Shown here: piece by piece, positions 34,713 through 46,955 of the stretch
Numbering within the stretch: the stretch's first letter is position 1
How the letters are laid out: the number at the start of each line of letters is the position of its first letter
Origin: Tetrapyrgos nigripes
Lineage: Eukaryota; Basidiomycota; Agaricomycetes; Agaricales; Campanellaceae
Direction: 5' to 3'
Assembly (NCBI GenBank): GCA_013368315.1
Contig: JAACJM010000079.1
Coordinates: forward strand, 248,001-312,000
Length of the DNA: 64,000 nucleotides
Program-made: the position numbers and the translations under genes
Notes under the pieces: model-generated
Told to the model about the DNA's origin: nothing
The model's database searches: none
What the model saw: the letters and a program-made list of their open reading frames with translations, nothing else

Positions 34713-36030
34713 GATAATGTCTGAAGTTTGACGAGAAGGAAGACGCGAAAGGACGAAGGAGGGAAGGTCAGAAAAACCTAGACAGACTAGCTGAGGGTAC
34801 TAAGAAAGAGAGGCACGACTTATGTGCGTGGTTGAAGCTGAAAGGACGAGGTGAAAGAAAGTGACGCCGTCAAGACAGTCAAGGTTTCAACTGATGAAGG
34901 GAAAGGGGAGGGAGGGTAGGGGTAGTATGTCCTCATGCCTTATATATGGTCGACCAATACGGTACGTAGGTACCGGCATTCGTTGACAGAACTGAACAAT
35001 CAAATTCCAGTGAGAAAAATTTAAACAGATATCATTCTCAAAGCGGTTGCTAGAGGAACCTGCAATTGGGTTGGCAATGGGACGATCCGAAATTGCTCCG
35101 GAGCGCGCACAGGCACCTACTGGCACCCAGGGTTTCCGTTCTAGGCATAGATGAGGAACGAAAGAGCTCTCTGCTACGATGTCTGGGAGGTAGACAACAA
35201 GTAGACAGTGCAAGCAGATAGCTTCACGTGTAGAGTTAGTGTAGTAGAGACTAGAGAACTAGTTTTCTCTGTTCCCGACGTCATGCGTGGTCCGGGTACA
35301 ATTACTCTTCGTGGAACATCAAAGGGTCGTGTTGTGTCCAAAATTCTCCAAATAGTAGGGGCGCCGGCAAACGCGAGGTAGAGCAAGGAATGTCAAATGA
35401 TCATTGCCATTGATATTGATCAAGACGAATGGTGTAGAGGAGGAGGAGAAGTAGCCTGGCCATGAGGGTCCCACCGCTGGCCCACCGCGGAACAGCTGAC
35501 AGACTCCAGAGGTTCAACAGAGTTTGACGCGTCAGAACTGCAGAGAAGGGGCCGCGCGTGATAGCAGGTCAGACGTCGACACTGAAAGAGTGCAGCCAGG
35601 GCTAAAGAGGTTTACGAGGAAAGGACTGCCATCATCGAAGAGAGAAGACAAAGAGAAGCTTGCTATATGCGGGACCGAAACTTGTCCGAAGCAAGGCTTT
35701 GTATATTATTTAGATTCTGTGTGTACTCAAAAACAGTAGTTGTCCCAAATGTATTTCATGATATGTGTATGTTGTGTGTATGTGTGTTCTTTCAGAAATT
35801 CGTAGTCGTAACCTTATTTGAAAAAGAGAAAGAAAGAGAAAGGAGGACTAGAAAAGAGGACTAGAGGCAAGAGAAAAAAGAAAAGAAAAAAGAGAAAAAG
35901 AGGAGTACGCATATGAGCATTCTTACCAAGTCCACACCAGCACCAAGGCTTCTTTCCGAGTCGTTTTCGCATCGTTCGCATTCTCCCTCGCAGTCTCCAT
36001 GGGCCATGGCCATCCGTTCCAGCGACACCT
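34713..36030. other. Intergenic stretch between secreted-protein gene and SNARE gene
   Basis: No gene supported. It contains the 5' region of the small secreted protein gene on its left and the 3' region of the SNARE gene on its right, including a purine-rich AAAGAGAAAG tract at about 35820-35900. Confidence 0.45.
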
Positions 36031-37406
36031 CTACTTGACCCTCTTTTGCTATAGAAATCGTCAGCCTCACACCAAAAACCAAAAATCTCAGAAAACCACT
36101 CACCCTAGAAGTAACATTGAACAACTTATTATCCACATTATCCACCTTACCCGCAATACCATCAATCCTTACATTCTGCCTATCCACCTCTTCTCCCATA
36201 GCCAAACCCAACGCCCTCAACCTCTTCACCGACTCACCAACCTCGTCCAAATTATCATCAATCTCATCTTCGAGCTCATCGTCTGAAGCAGTAGCATCGA
36301 ATCGATAACGAGAGTTAGCAGCACGAGATGCTTGACGTTGTTCCTGGGTTTTGAAGCGACGGCCTGACAAGCCCTCTTCACCTCCTCCTCCCATTAAATC
36401 ATTATCATCCTCTCCGCCATACCCGCCCCTCGCATACCCCTGCGCCCTCCCTACCCGATCCTGGGTCTCCCGAACCTGTAGCATAGCTTTCTCCCGTTCA
36501 CTCTTCTGCTCATCATAACGTGATTGGATCTTTTGCTCTTGAGCGCGGCGTTTACCATCCTTGTTAAAAGTGATAGCAGGGCGAAAGATGGATCGGTTGA
36601 GTTTTTTGAGTTCGTCGGTTTTATCGGATGCTTGGGCAGCGTGGAGTTTGGCCATGTCGAGGTGCATTTCAGTGTTTGCGAGGCGTTCTGTTCAAAAGAG
36701 TGTTGTTAGTAGAGTATTCATAGCGCCGTAGTCGTGGAGAAAAGGTATACTTACCACTCTGATCTCCCAACCTGCCCAACGTCCCTCTCGCCGTCTCCTC
36801 CGCCTCTCTGGCCATCCTCAACGCATTCCTCGTCGAATTAACACTCTCATTCTTGACAAACCTCATCTGAGTCTTAATCCCTTCTACATCCTCCTCCGTT
36901 TCCTCTCCCTCCTTCGGCTCTGGTCTACCCGCTCCAGGACCTGGGGGTCCATCAAAGAATCGCCCCGAACCCCCAGCACGACCAGAGGAGTTTGGGTTGT
37001 ATCCCGAGAAGAGTTCGTTTCGGTCTTGTTCGACTGTGGTGTCTGTTCCTCCACGAGTGTAGACGTCGCCTACGCCCCTGCTGCGAGAGTATTTGTCTTG
37101 GTAGCCTCCTCCTCCGTATCCTCCTTGGTCTTGGCCTTGGTCTTCATCCCCGTATCGGCCTTTTTCTGCACCGTAGGAGTCGCCGGATTGGCTCCTACTA
37201 TAGTTGTAATAATTATTATTCTGATATAAATCCCCATCTCGACTAGGGACATAGGTCGATCCGCTGGATTTGTTTGACGCGGCTCTGGAGGAGGCAGGAC
37301 CAGATGGAAGCCCGCCACCCCCACCGAAACGACCCGAGCCCCCAGAGGAAGGAGCCTCGACAGGAGGGATCATGGATTTGTTGTTGTTGGCTTTCCAGAG
37401 AGGCAT
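36031..37406 (-). CDS. sec9: SNAP-25-type t-SNARE (Sec9-like), Qb+Qc
   Basis: Three exons (37406-36755, 36687-36104, 36048-36031) join to 1254 bases, 417 residues plus stop. The last exon encodes only the end after NVTSR, ending RVK. The N-terminal ~160 residues are low-complexity Gly/Ser/Tyr/Arg-rich. A Qb SNARE helix follows (about residues 180-250: NALRMAREAEETARGTLGRL then GDQSERLANTE, with zero-layer Gln in GDQSERL). A C-terminal Qc helix lies at about 355-413 (MGEEVDRQNVRIDGIAGKV, Gln in DRQN). Two SNARE motifs without a membrane anchor define the SNAP-25/Sec9 family, which pairs with a syntaxin and a synaptobrevin in exocytic fusion at the plasma membrane. The heptads look intact and no lesion is seen; a functional housekeeping gene is expected. 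Confidence 0.92.
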
Positions 37407-38072
37407 CGCAGACTTTTAGGTGTTGTTGGTGTTTCTAAAGTTTGAAGAAGGTAAACAAAGAGGAAAAAAAGTCTAGTTGCTGCTGAGGTTGGTGATGATG
37501 GTGGTTGTAGAGAGAGAGAGACGAGGACCTCGTGCGCTGGTTTCGATCACAACGTGGCTGTGCCCTTTGGTTAACAGCTTTTCGTAGGTAGCCGTGTTGA
37601 TCATTTTTTGTAGATAGCCGTGTCATTTTTTGCGCATGCAGTGTCTGCACAGTCCTCATAAAAATGTAAATATACACGCAGCATCTGCTGTCGCCGTCGT
37701 GCAGTCCAGTAAAGCCGAATAGACAGGTTAATTGGAATATTACAACGACATGTACTTTGCTCTAGCATAAGGACGTACAAGTTGATATCATATATACTAA
37801 GGAAAAAATGGATGAGGAACCAAATGGCAAATAGAAACAGAAACACAATTATGTCCACCGTTAACAACACAAGCACAAGTTCAGCCCAAGTCAATTTCAA
37901 AATCCGAGTCCAAGAGTAACAGCGAAAAAAAAAAAACTCAAAAATCCAACATATACACCAACTACCACCATTACCACCTGGCGATTACCCTTTTATTCTT
38001 CCATTCTTCCATCTTCCTTCTGATCACGACAACAACCCCACGCTCGCTCAACCGGGAACCCCACACCTAAGC
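37407..38072. other. Intergenic stretch
   Basis: Upstream region of the SNARE gene (right of 37406) and downstream region of the anoctamin gene. No additional gene is supported. Confidence 0.5.
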
Positions 38073-40786
38073 CTAAGCCTCCTTCGTAATCCTCCCAATT
38101 TCGTCAATTCCTTCATCGTTTTCCCAAAACCTAGTCCTCAACAGAGCATTTTCTTCATTTTCATCTTCCCCGTCTTCCTCTCTATTCACACCTTCCTCAC
38201 TCCCTTGGACACCACTACCACTCTTCCCTTTCCCTTTCCCTTCGACTTGCCCCCGCACCCTCATCTGCAACTCCTTAGCCTCCAACCTATTCAGCTCCGC
38301 ACTCCCTTCCCAAAACATCTTTTCCATCAAATGTCTTACCAACCCTCTAACCAAAAAATACGCATGCGAGGCTAAAAGAGCGACGAGTAAAGAATCGAGT
38401 AGAAGACGCTGCATTGCATCACCCACTTCGTTTGTGGTACCAGCGCCGGAAGAGAGGGAGAAGAAAGACGACGAATCAGCTGGAACACCCGACGAATTCG
38501 AGGTGGCGTTGAGTACCATCCGATGAACCTTTTCGTATGCCGAGAAGGCACTGGCTCCTGCTGCTCCTACCCCTCCTCCTCCTTTTCTATAACATACATG
38601 GATGTCCGTGCGTGGACAAAACAACCAAACCAGCGCCGCATTAACCACTACCCCAACCCAACTCAACACACCCGCCAATTCCAACCACACGTTATCCACA
38701 CCACTTCCTGCCCCTCTTCCTGTCGTCTTAAAGTTGGTAGCCAACCTCGTAGGCATCGGCCTCCTCCCAATCCCCGCAATCTTAACCGCATCACCCCGAA
38801 ACTCTATCAAATTATTCACTAGACACGCTAGAGGCGCCAGGGGCCAAACACTCGACCAAAGTGTGATGTAGCCAAACTGGAGAACCATCTCTTGGTAATC
38901 GCCAAACAGCGAGTGAGGGGTAAGAGATGTAATCGAGTATGGTGGAAGGGATGATTCGAATATCGCTTGTTCGAGGAGAGCAGCTTCGGCGGGGGGTGGG
39001 TAACGAGAGCCAGAGGGGGGTAGTTCGTCTGAGAAGGCCACTTTTTTGCGAAGGGTAGAGGGGGTCGAAGTGTCTGAGGGTGTTGTATCTTGATCTTTCT
39101 GGTTCTGGCTCTGTTTTTCCGTTTCATTGGCTTTGTCCTTGTCCTTGCCCCCATTATTTTTCGAAGCCAACATATTCTGCACCCTCCTCATCACAAAAGG
39201 CAACCCAACCTCTACAAACGTATTGATAATTTGATTCGTCACCGTATACGCAAAAAGCTGTTTTTGAAGTTTTCCTTGATTTATTTTAAGAGCCATGTTG
39301 GTGCTGGAGAGATCCCACATGGATGTTGCGTCCTCGCTTTCGTTGTCGTTTGCGTTTGCGTTCTGCTCCCAGGTCCCTGTAGCACCCATGGTGCTCGCAC
39401 TTGCACTCGCAGCCCTCTCCTTCAACCACCACTGCACAACCTTCATCAACCCCTCCCCAAATGGAACATACACAAAAGCCGTCAACGCCAGCCCTGCGTA
39501 GGCTACTAGACTCGTTATCACAAACGTCTTCAACGTCAACGAAGACGTGTGTGAAGAATGCGTTTTATGATTCTCCCAGCGGGTAAGATAAGATGCCGTT
39601 AGGGAGAAGAGGGATTGGAGACGGGGGATGAGAGCGGCGAAGAGGATTGTTGGGAGGAAGGACTAAGTGACATGTTAGCATGGGTTGGAAGAGTTGGAAT
39701 GAAAGAAAAAGAAAAACAACAAGGAAAAGAAAGAGAATACACTCACGATATACTGCTGCCCTGGACCTTGATACAGCACTGTAACGAAACTCTCCAACAG
39801 GAAAATCCCGTGAGAATGGCGACGAGAACGAGGACAAAGCCCAGGACGACAGGAACAGAGGCTAAAATTCGCAGTTCGCGTTGATACCATTTCATCCCTG
39901 GGGTGTGTTCATGTCGGGATTTTTCTATAATCATGAAGGTGGGTATAAGAAAGAGAGAGAAAGAATAGAAGAATGAGCACCTGCAGACCTCCATCCTCCT
40001 AACCCTCCTGCTGCCCCTGCTGATTCTTCAGCAAGCGCAAACCTCACAGCAAGCAACCTCTCCCTTATCCTCCACCACTCCACAAAGGCGACACTCCACA
40101 ACGCGATGAGTAAAGAGTAAGAAGGCGAATACGGCATGGAGAAGAAGTAGAACAATACACCGATGATAGAGGGTATGAACAGGGCTCTGGTGTATGAGAA
40201 TAAAAAGGCAAAGTATAGGGCTATAGAGTCGCCGAACTAGACCATAGGATAGGAGCATTAGCATGAGCTTGAGCTTCATGGAAAGAAACCCTACCTGCTC
40301 TCTAACCCTCTCCTCACTAACACTCGAAACCCTAGTCGTCGTCCACGCATGTATCCACTCCTTATTAAACTCCTTGTCATGCAGACAAAACACCGATTCC
40401 ACCAAATCCCAGTCTGGTGCTTCTGGAGCAATACCCAATCCACCGTCAGCAGATAGAGAAGTGACAAATTCGTAGACGAGGCGAACGCGTTCCGCAGGGG
40501 ATAATTTCAATTTCAAGTCCTCCGAGTTGTTGTTACCTCTCTCCCTGGCAACCAGCCCCTTCAACACGCCCTCTGGGCACCACACAAAAACGAGTAGATG
40601 CCCCAAACTCTCACCCCTCCTCCCAACAGCCTTGAGTCCACTTTTATGAAGCGTAGAGAGGAGACGGGAGTATTGCAGTTGGGCTTTGAGGGATTCTTGT
40701 TTGCGAGTAGAAGCGTCTTTGTGGGTTGGGCGTTTTGGAGACGCGCGGAACTCGACGATGATGTCGACTGGGATGACGGAAGCCAT
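38073..40786 (-). CDS. Anoctamin/TMEM16-family membrane protein (Ist2-like) with a one-base frame break
   Basis: Four exons (40786-40295, 40236-39981, 39924-39747, 39662-38073) encode about 838 residues if one base is allowed for in exon 3. Motifs of fungal anoctamins are clear: an N-terminal cytosolic domain with CLHDKEFNKEWIHAWT, the first helix FGDSIALYFAFLFSYTRALF, WYQRELRILASVPVVLGFVL, LLESFVTVLYQGPGQQY, the re-entrant segment LFGDYQEMVLQFGYITLWSS and PLAPLACLVNNLIEFRGDA (conserved Asn/Glu of the calcium/lipid pathway). The family acts as calcium-regulated lipid scramblase or channel, and Ist2 tethers ER to plasma membrane. Oddity: at about 39811 (…LTG|IFLLESF…) exon 3 is one base short, so the frame shifts; the exon sum is divisible by three only if a base is restored. 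Splicing cannot explain it at that spot. Either a sequence error or a recent lesion. Confidence 0.85.
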
Positions 40787-41104
40787 CGTTGACGACGTTG
40801 GGGGGACAGGAGAGAGAAGTGGACGACAGCGGGAAGGTTGGTGGAAACGTTGACGTGACGTCATCCAGCGCCCACTTATACACATGTATCCTTTTTTGCC
40901 ATACTTCGTAGTTTCATGGCAGAGCTTCAAGTCGGACCTGTACTTCATCACCAGCTTTCAATGAGGCTGCGATGTGTTACTGGCAACAATGTGCTAACGG
41001 TAAGTGCTCTTCTAGTAAATGCGATGAACCTTCATTTATCCTGCAACACGCTATCGAGTGCGCAGGGTTGAATTTATCAAGAAAAAGAGATTGAAACAGG
41101 ACAA
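40787..41104. other. Intergenic stretch, anoctamin upstream region
   Basis: Separates the anoctamin start from the right arm of the duplication. No gene is supported. Confidence 0.5.
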
Positions 41105-41203
41105 TTCCGAGAGCGATAAGACTTCGATAAAATTGCAGTTATGCTTGAGTATTTATTCTTCAGTCTAAGTCAATCTGTTTACGTATTATGGCCTATCCTC
41201 CTC

Positions 41204-42031
41204 CTACGCGACCTGACGAATCTGCAACTCAAGTCAGTACAAAGTTAAAAGATGACATTATAACCAGAATGGCTCACCTTCCCAGTTCTATCATCAAAAG
41301 CCCATCCCGTAACCTTCGTGTCGGGATAAATCAAAGGACTCTCCCTCAAATACTCCACATCTCGCAAAACAAACTTATCAATACTCAATTTGGGTGAATC
41401 GTCCCCAATCTTGTCTGCCACAGCATCGATAGCATTTGGGTCTTTAGCGTGAGCTTTAAAGCCCTTGATGATCTCGGTTTTCGTAGTGTTGAAGTAGCCA
41501 CAATCAGTATGTTTGATCAAGACGAAGTGACGAGTTCCGAAGTTCTGGGTGATGAGGATGCTTCGGATGAGTTCGTGACTGCCAGGAAAGTCGGTTTTCA
41601 GTCATAAATACTAGTGAGCAAAAGTTGGATTGCGCGGAACTTACACTGAACCACCCCCGTTGCGGATGATCGTTGTATCAGAGTCGGCGAGACCAAGTTG
41701 TTTCTGTGGGCTAGCATCCATGTCAGCCATTCGACGACGACAACGACGATTCAACCCATATTCATACTCACTGGAGGCGACAATCCATACACGTAACTGT
41801 CAAAGCAAATTTCGAGAACAATTAAGATCAGGATTTAGTACCAGAAGCAAACCAGAAAACTTGAGAGGAGACGCAATTGTTGAAAAGGGACGTACTAATC
41901 GCAGTCTTCGGAAAATGTCCCCAATTCTCTTCACCAACCTTCCCTTTGTGGTTCTCGGCGTACTTGAGGTTCCGATCGAGCAATTCCTGGCTTGGAATGG
42001 CTGGAGAGGTTTCGTAGGTAGTAGTAGACAT
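41204..42031 (-). CDS. Beta-carbonic anhydrase-like protein, copy 2, intact
   Basis: Five exons (42031-41896, 41796-41772, 41710-41645, 41578-41278, 41221-41204) join to 546 bases, 181 residues plus stop. Family motifs: ITCMDCRLHPQKQLGLADSD with the Cys-x-Asp-x-Arg zinc/proton-relay signature, TTIIRNGGGS, and ILITQNFGTRHFVLIKHTDC with the zinc-binding His and Cys. The product should interconvert CO2 and bicarbonate in the cytosol (no targeting signal seen), although small fungal members with CMDCR may have another activity. It stands divergent from the adenylation gene copy D, as copy 1 does from copy C, so the pair was duplicated together. The upstream ATG at 42031 is used because it matches the copy 1 start and the frame before it is not conserved. 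Confidence 0.85.
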
Positions 42032-43848
42032 GACTCAAGTTGGTTGAACTCGTGCCAGTGGTACCGGTGTACAGAGAAAAGGTATTGGGATTAATGTTCT
42101 TGGCATGGGCATTCCCAGTTTTTAAAGCACGATTTCGAGAGTACTCGGAGTCGCCTGGGGTAACGGTCACGACACCGTCGTAGTAAGGCGTCCTTGTTTG
42201 AAGCAACAAGCTTTCCAACCAAGTCATGTAAGTGTACAGTAATGGCCGAAGCTAAGACTCGGGGTGTATGTGTTAAATCTAAATTACAAAAAAAGAAGAT
42301 TACCTGGAGTGCATATGCTGAGGGAGGTATCAGTATGTATGCCGCATGATGCCAAATTGCGTGCGACAGAACTGGAAGGGGTTGGAGGCCCAAGGCTCGG
42401 GCATGACATATACTGACAGGTGAGCGTACTCACAAACATGGGACCCAGTTGGGATGCTGAGAAATATGTGTATAGCCAGTGGTAAGTTGACAAAGCCAGT
42501 AAGCCAAAGTAGGTCACGGTGGAGTTTTGAATTTAGCAGGCTCGGGCATGCGGCGGATTTGCCGAAGGCACGTAAGTTGTCGCTTAGGGTTAGGGGTTCG
42601 ACACGAACTTTTTCTGAATCTCGAGCTTTGAATCAGTACGTTCGGTCGTGTTCGTGTGCGTCTATCAGCCTGACTTACTTGCCCTTACATCGCAATATCT
42701 GGCTCTACAAATCTCGTTAGCAACTTCATCGTTGAATTCCCAAGTCCAGCAAGTCTTAAAGGTCTCTATCTGACGATACTCTGACCCTACACCGTGACGA
42801 GAGGGTTGGCTGGGTTACGATGCGAATACGTGAGCTCTGCCCGTTATCTGAAAATAAAGGCGTCGCCGACTAATCCCGCAATTCCCCTACAGGCAGGACT
42901 GTAATACGATTGGACATGCTTCTCTTGATGAAAATGGCCGTTCGGTACAGTCTAATGTAAGGGCGGTGGGCGTCTGCCATAAATAGGCAGCAGGGTAAAG
43001 TGCTCACGGAATACCTTGAAACTGTGCCATCTACATAGATCTTCACGATGATTGATGTGCATTTTAAGAAACAGATTCTGGAGACATTCGAGTTATGGTG
43101 AGACCTTCCATCCTACTACTCGAGTGCTCATTTTGATGGTTTGTCGAGCAGTGTTCACAGGTTCTCTCATCCAACGGTGCCCGCGCTTGGGCTATAATGG
43201 CCAAGTCTTCCATAGTCAAGAAAAATGCATAAGTAACAAAATGAAGACAGGAGCTTATCGAGCAACGCCTTTGAGCACCGGCGAGCGTCCGCAGCTGTAA
43301 TGCACACGCGAATGTACGAGTTGCAGTCCGTTTCGAGCGCAACAGGCTTCCGACCAACTTCACCCTGTCCAGTATATGTAAGTACATTCTAATATAGCCT
43401 GTATAACGACAAGTTTTACGATCCTTTGCCTACAGCCAACTGTAAGCAAGTTCTTGGTGGAAAGAACACAAAAACTCGCGGATTCCTTTTCGCCAACTTC
43501 ACCCTACACGTTATATGTAAGTATATTCTAGTATAGCCCGTATAACCGATTTTTACGATCCTTTGCTTACAGCCAAATGGAAGCAAGTTATTGAAAAGAC
43601 ACAAGAACTGGCCGATTCAACGGAAGTTGAACTACTATTAGCGCAGGTGTCATACCCATTGTACTCGAAATAAATCGTCTTACCGTGTGCCCACCACGCT
43701 CACTCTCCGACTCGGACGCATGATGAATCATACGTCGTAATGCTCGCCTACAAAGTGATGTAGAAGGGTTATAAAACGGTTGATCATCACGGCCTAGCCC
43801 CTCAAGTTTTCAGGTCGTTCAGTTGACACCAAACCACTACCTGCTGCG

Positions 43849-46273
43849 ATGTCTGCTACTCAACGCACCCCCGTCCCAGTGTATCCATCCCTCGAAAACC
43901 TCTCTACTCAACTCTCCTTACCTCAACTACTAGACTTTCAGCTAGAGCATAATCCAGACTTTCCTCTCTACGTTTTCGCCAACCATGAAAGCGATCCCGA
44001 CAGACTGACGGAAATCTCGATGCTCGAATACATTCGGGCAGCTCATAGAGCTGGAAGTGCCATCGTCAATGGCAATGGCATTCGTGATACGAATACAAGT
44101 GCAGATGCGGGACCTCGACCTGGAGAAATCGTCGCTATCGTCGCTGTTCTTGACTCTATTGTTTATTCCGCTTTAATCGCCGGAATGATCAAGGTTGGAT
44201 TGGTGGTGAGTGTTCCAGCGTTCCGACTACTTTTTTCAATGGAATCTCAGGTCTTAAACTTGTAATACTCTGACTTGTTTTGGCAATTCCCAGCCATTCC
44301 CAATCTCCACCTTCCTCCCACCAGATACAATCGCCCAACTCATCCAAGGGAACAACATCCATCGCATCATCACCACCGACGCCACCCTGCACAGCTTCCT
44401 TGCTAGTATCCGAGAGAGCCTCGATCCTACATATCGTGCCGAGTGTGTATTCGAGGAAGCTCCCAGCCTCTCGATTCTCTACCCAAAGTTGGGGAGAGAA
44501 ACGTCTCAAGACGACTTTTCTCCACTATCGAATACATTTGTTCCCACAGACGAAGGGAAAGATCTAGCGTTGTGCATGCATTCATCAGGATCTACCGGAG
44601 TACCCAAGACGATCCGATTCACACATCGTGCGTTCAAGTCTTTTGCACTGTTCTCAGGTTCGTATCCTCATTAAAAGCCCTGTTGCATCTTCATTCTTGT
44701 CTACTGCATCTGATGTACTTACGTGCCTTCTTCAATTTGCAGATATGATCGACCAAACCCGTAAATCTCGTATGACCAGCCTGAGTGGCAAACCCATCAG
44801 ACTAGCGGGTTTCGGCTTCCTCTTTTTCCACGCTTCAGCAGTTGTTATCTTGATCGGTTCAGCATTATACGGACCTCTTACTATGGCTGTCTTTCCTCCT
44901 GCGATAACGCAACCGGGCGCTCTGCCAGTGACGGCTACTCCTGAAAACACCATCGATCACCTGAAACGCACAAAAGCGACAGCAATGCTTTCTTTACCGC
45001 ATTTTATTAGTACGTTCGCGAGAGATGAGAAGGCGATTGAGGTTTTGAGAGGGTTGGATTATGTGGTGAGTCTCAGTACTTATGACACTAGTACTTGGCA
45101 CGCGCTGCCTCGAGCTTTCAGCTGATACGAAGGTACATCAAATTCTTATAGATCACCGGAGGGGCTTCATACCTACCAACGCCGGCGACCAACTCGTCTC
45201 TCGTGGAGTCCGTTTACGTATTATATGGGCATCGACAGAGTGTGGTGCTCCAACCTTGATTTCGACTGAAGACCTGGATCCAGAAGACTGGAGTGCATTT
45301 GCATTTTCTAAACGAGTGAAGGTTAGATGGATTCCTTACGAAGGAGGACTGTTTAGATGCCAATTTCTGGTGCGTATTTCCTTTCCTTTGAAGTTATATT
45401 TTCAATCTCATGACGATCAACTGGTAATCCGATGCACTGGCTGGCTCTCAGGCAACGGACACCTTCCAACCCTCCGTCGAGAACATACCACCCAATGATT
45501 CCGGTGAGAGAGGATTTGAAGTGAACGATCTTTTCGAGCCACATCCTACCAAAGAAGGCTTTTGGAGAATGTAAGATACTCAACCATTCTGACTCTACAT
45601 ACACACTCATAATGTTTCATATGCATAGTGTCGGCCGTATCGACGACGTAATAATTCAAGCCAACGGACAAAAGACATTACCAGGCCCGATAGAGGACGC
45701 TGTTCTGGCTAGTGAATTGTAAGTCGTAGCAGTCACTGAGCTTGTTCTTTATCATGATTTTCATCTGATTCTGCTCTTCTTATGCCTAGAGTAAAAGGCG
45801 CTGTCATATTCGGTCATCAACACATCCATATCGGTGTCTTGGTCGAGCTCTTCCCGGGACATGAGATTGATGTGAGTCATCAGAGTCAGGTTGAGGGAAT
45901 TCGGGATCAAATTTGGTGAGTAGTAGTACTAGCATTACTAGCCATTCCAGAATCCACTGACATACGCACGTACATACATGTTCTTATAATACTCTCAATC
46001 TCCACGTATAGGCCCATCCTCGAAGAAACAAACAAAACTCTCCCTCAATACAGTCAAATTCGTAAACAGATGATCCTCATCGCTTCCAAGGACAAACCAC
46101 TTCCAAGAGCCACGAAGGGGACAGTAAACAAAGCAGCTTCCGTGAAATTGTACGGAAGTGAAATTGAGGAAATGTGAGTTATCAGCCTGGCGTTCGATGT
46201 GGTGCCCTTTCTTTGCTTGACCGAGTCATTCTGATTAACACTGGCCAGATACGAAACAGCGAACCTTGACTAG
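43849..46273 (+). pseudogene. Adenylate-forming enzyme copy D, one base short in exon 4
   Basis: All nine exons of copy A are present with the same sizes (43849-44205, 44294-44657, 44743-45065, 45152-45369, 45452-45570, 45629-45718, 45790-45915, 46012-46173, 46249-46273), except exon 4, which is 218 instead of 219 bases. Copies A and C read GGAGGCGGCTTC at its start; D reads GGAGGGGCTTC (about 45161). The normal donor before it leaves codons in phase, so the frame shifts. Only use of a weak alternative donor (GTCTCA, five bases downstream) would restore it. Motifs are otherwise sound: HSSGSTGVPKTIRFTH, GRIDDVIIQANGQKT, PRATKGTVNKAASVKL. It ends IYETANLD, again with no carrier or reductase domain. 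Called a recent pseudogene, but a sequencing error in a G run is possible. Confidence 0.75.
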
Positions 46274-46290
46274 GTTTTTAGCACCCCACT

Positions 46291-46539
46291 AGTACTGGAC
46301 TGGCAGCCTTCATCTTTCAATTTCTCCAGGATGTCCGGAGACTCAAGAAGTCAAGTCAGTGTCCGAGTCAGCCCTGCAGTAAAAACTTAGAATACTTATC
46401 ATCGTACACCTTGTTCCATATATAGTGAAATGATATGTGACTCGGACAGGACGTGTTGAGCTCGTCTGAAGTGTCTGTGAACCACTATCGAGTTCACTTA
46501 TTGTAAAGTACGCGGATGACAACTTTCGCTGGTCAAAGA
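46291..46539. other. Short flank between copy D and the Ngaro element
   Basis: No feature is supported; the Ngaro element begins at TTGACATAGCGGC (46540). Confidence 0.5.
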
Positions 46540-46902
46540 TTGACATAGCGGCATGACGCTCTGGAGACCTCTGAATTCGGATATACGTGATACTTCCGCC
46601 TCTTCCGACTCGAATCAACAATCGGATTATTAATTCGATCGTTGACCCGCCGTCCAGACAATTAGGAGTATGTCCAAGAGTGCTGAAGTTTCAGCAGATA
46701 CTCCTGGAACATAAGAACCCTCCGAGTCGTCACTGACAGGTCTAGAACCCGTCTTGCCTATCTGCCAGCCTGCCTCGCATCCGAAATTTTTCGAAACATT
46801 CGTAATCTTTACCTGACAGTATATCAACTGTCCGTCTCTGCCCTTTCACGAATTTTTCTGAGCTTTACAGCCTTCTCTCAACTCATCTCCTCCTTTCTTT
46901 GA
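46540..46902 (+). repeat. Ngaro A1 repeat (intron-less version)
   Basis: Begins TTGACATAGCGGCATGACGC. It matches A2 to the CTCCTTTCTTTGA end, but joins TTTTTCG directly to AAACATTCG and TTTCTGAG directly to CTTTACAGCC, where A2 has 54 and 50 extra bases. It forms the 5' leader of the gag-like ORF. Confidence 0.95.
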
Positions 46903-46955
46903 TACTCCCTCTTCGAGTCATCTTCTATATCATCTTTGTCTTCGGATCCTAGTCG

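Larger units (their letters stand above)
41105..46290. repeat. Right arm of inverted duplication (copy D block)
   Basis: Mirror image of 29404-33650 for positions 41105 to about 45480. It then runs on through adenylation exons 5-9 (to 46273), which the left arm lacks but which match copy A. Between the two genes, 42032-43848 is non-coding and matches 30975-32700 inverted, including the two ~120-bp repeat units (43370-43610). Confidence 0.85.

Noticed and set aside
29404..46290. A secondary-metabolite gene cluster around the adenylation genes
   Set aside because: Neighbours are a carbonic anhydrase, a secreted protein, a SNARE and an anoctamin; no P450, methyltransferase, transporter or oxidoreductase typical of such clusters is present.
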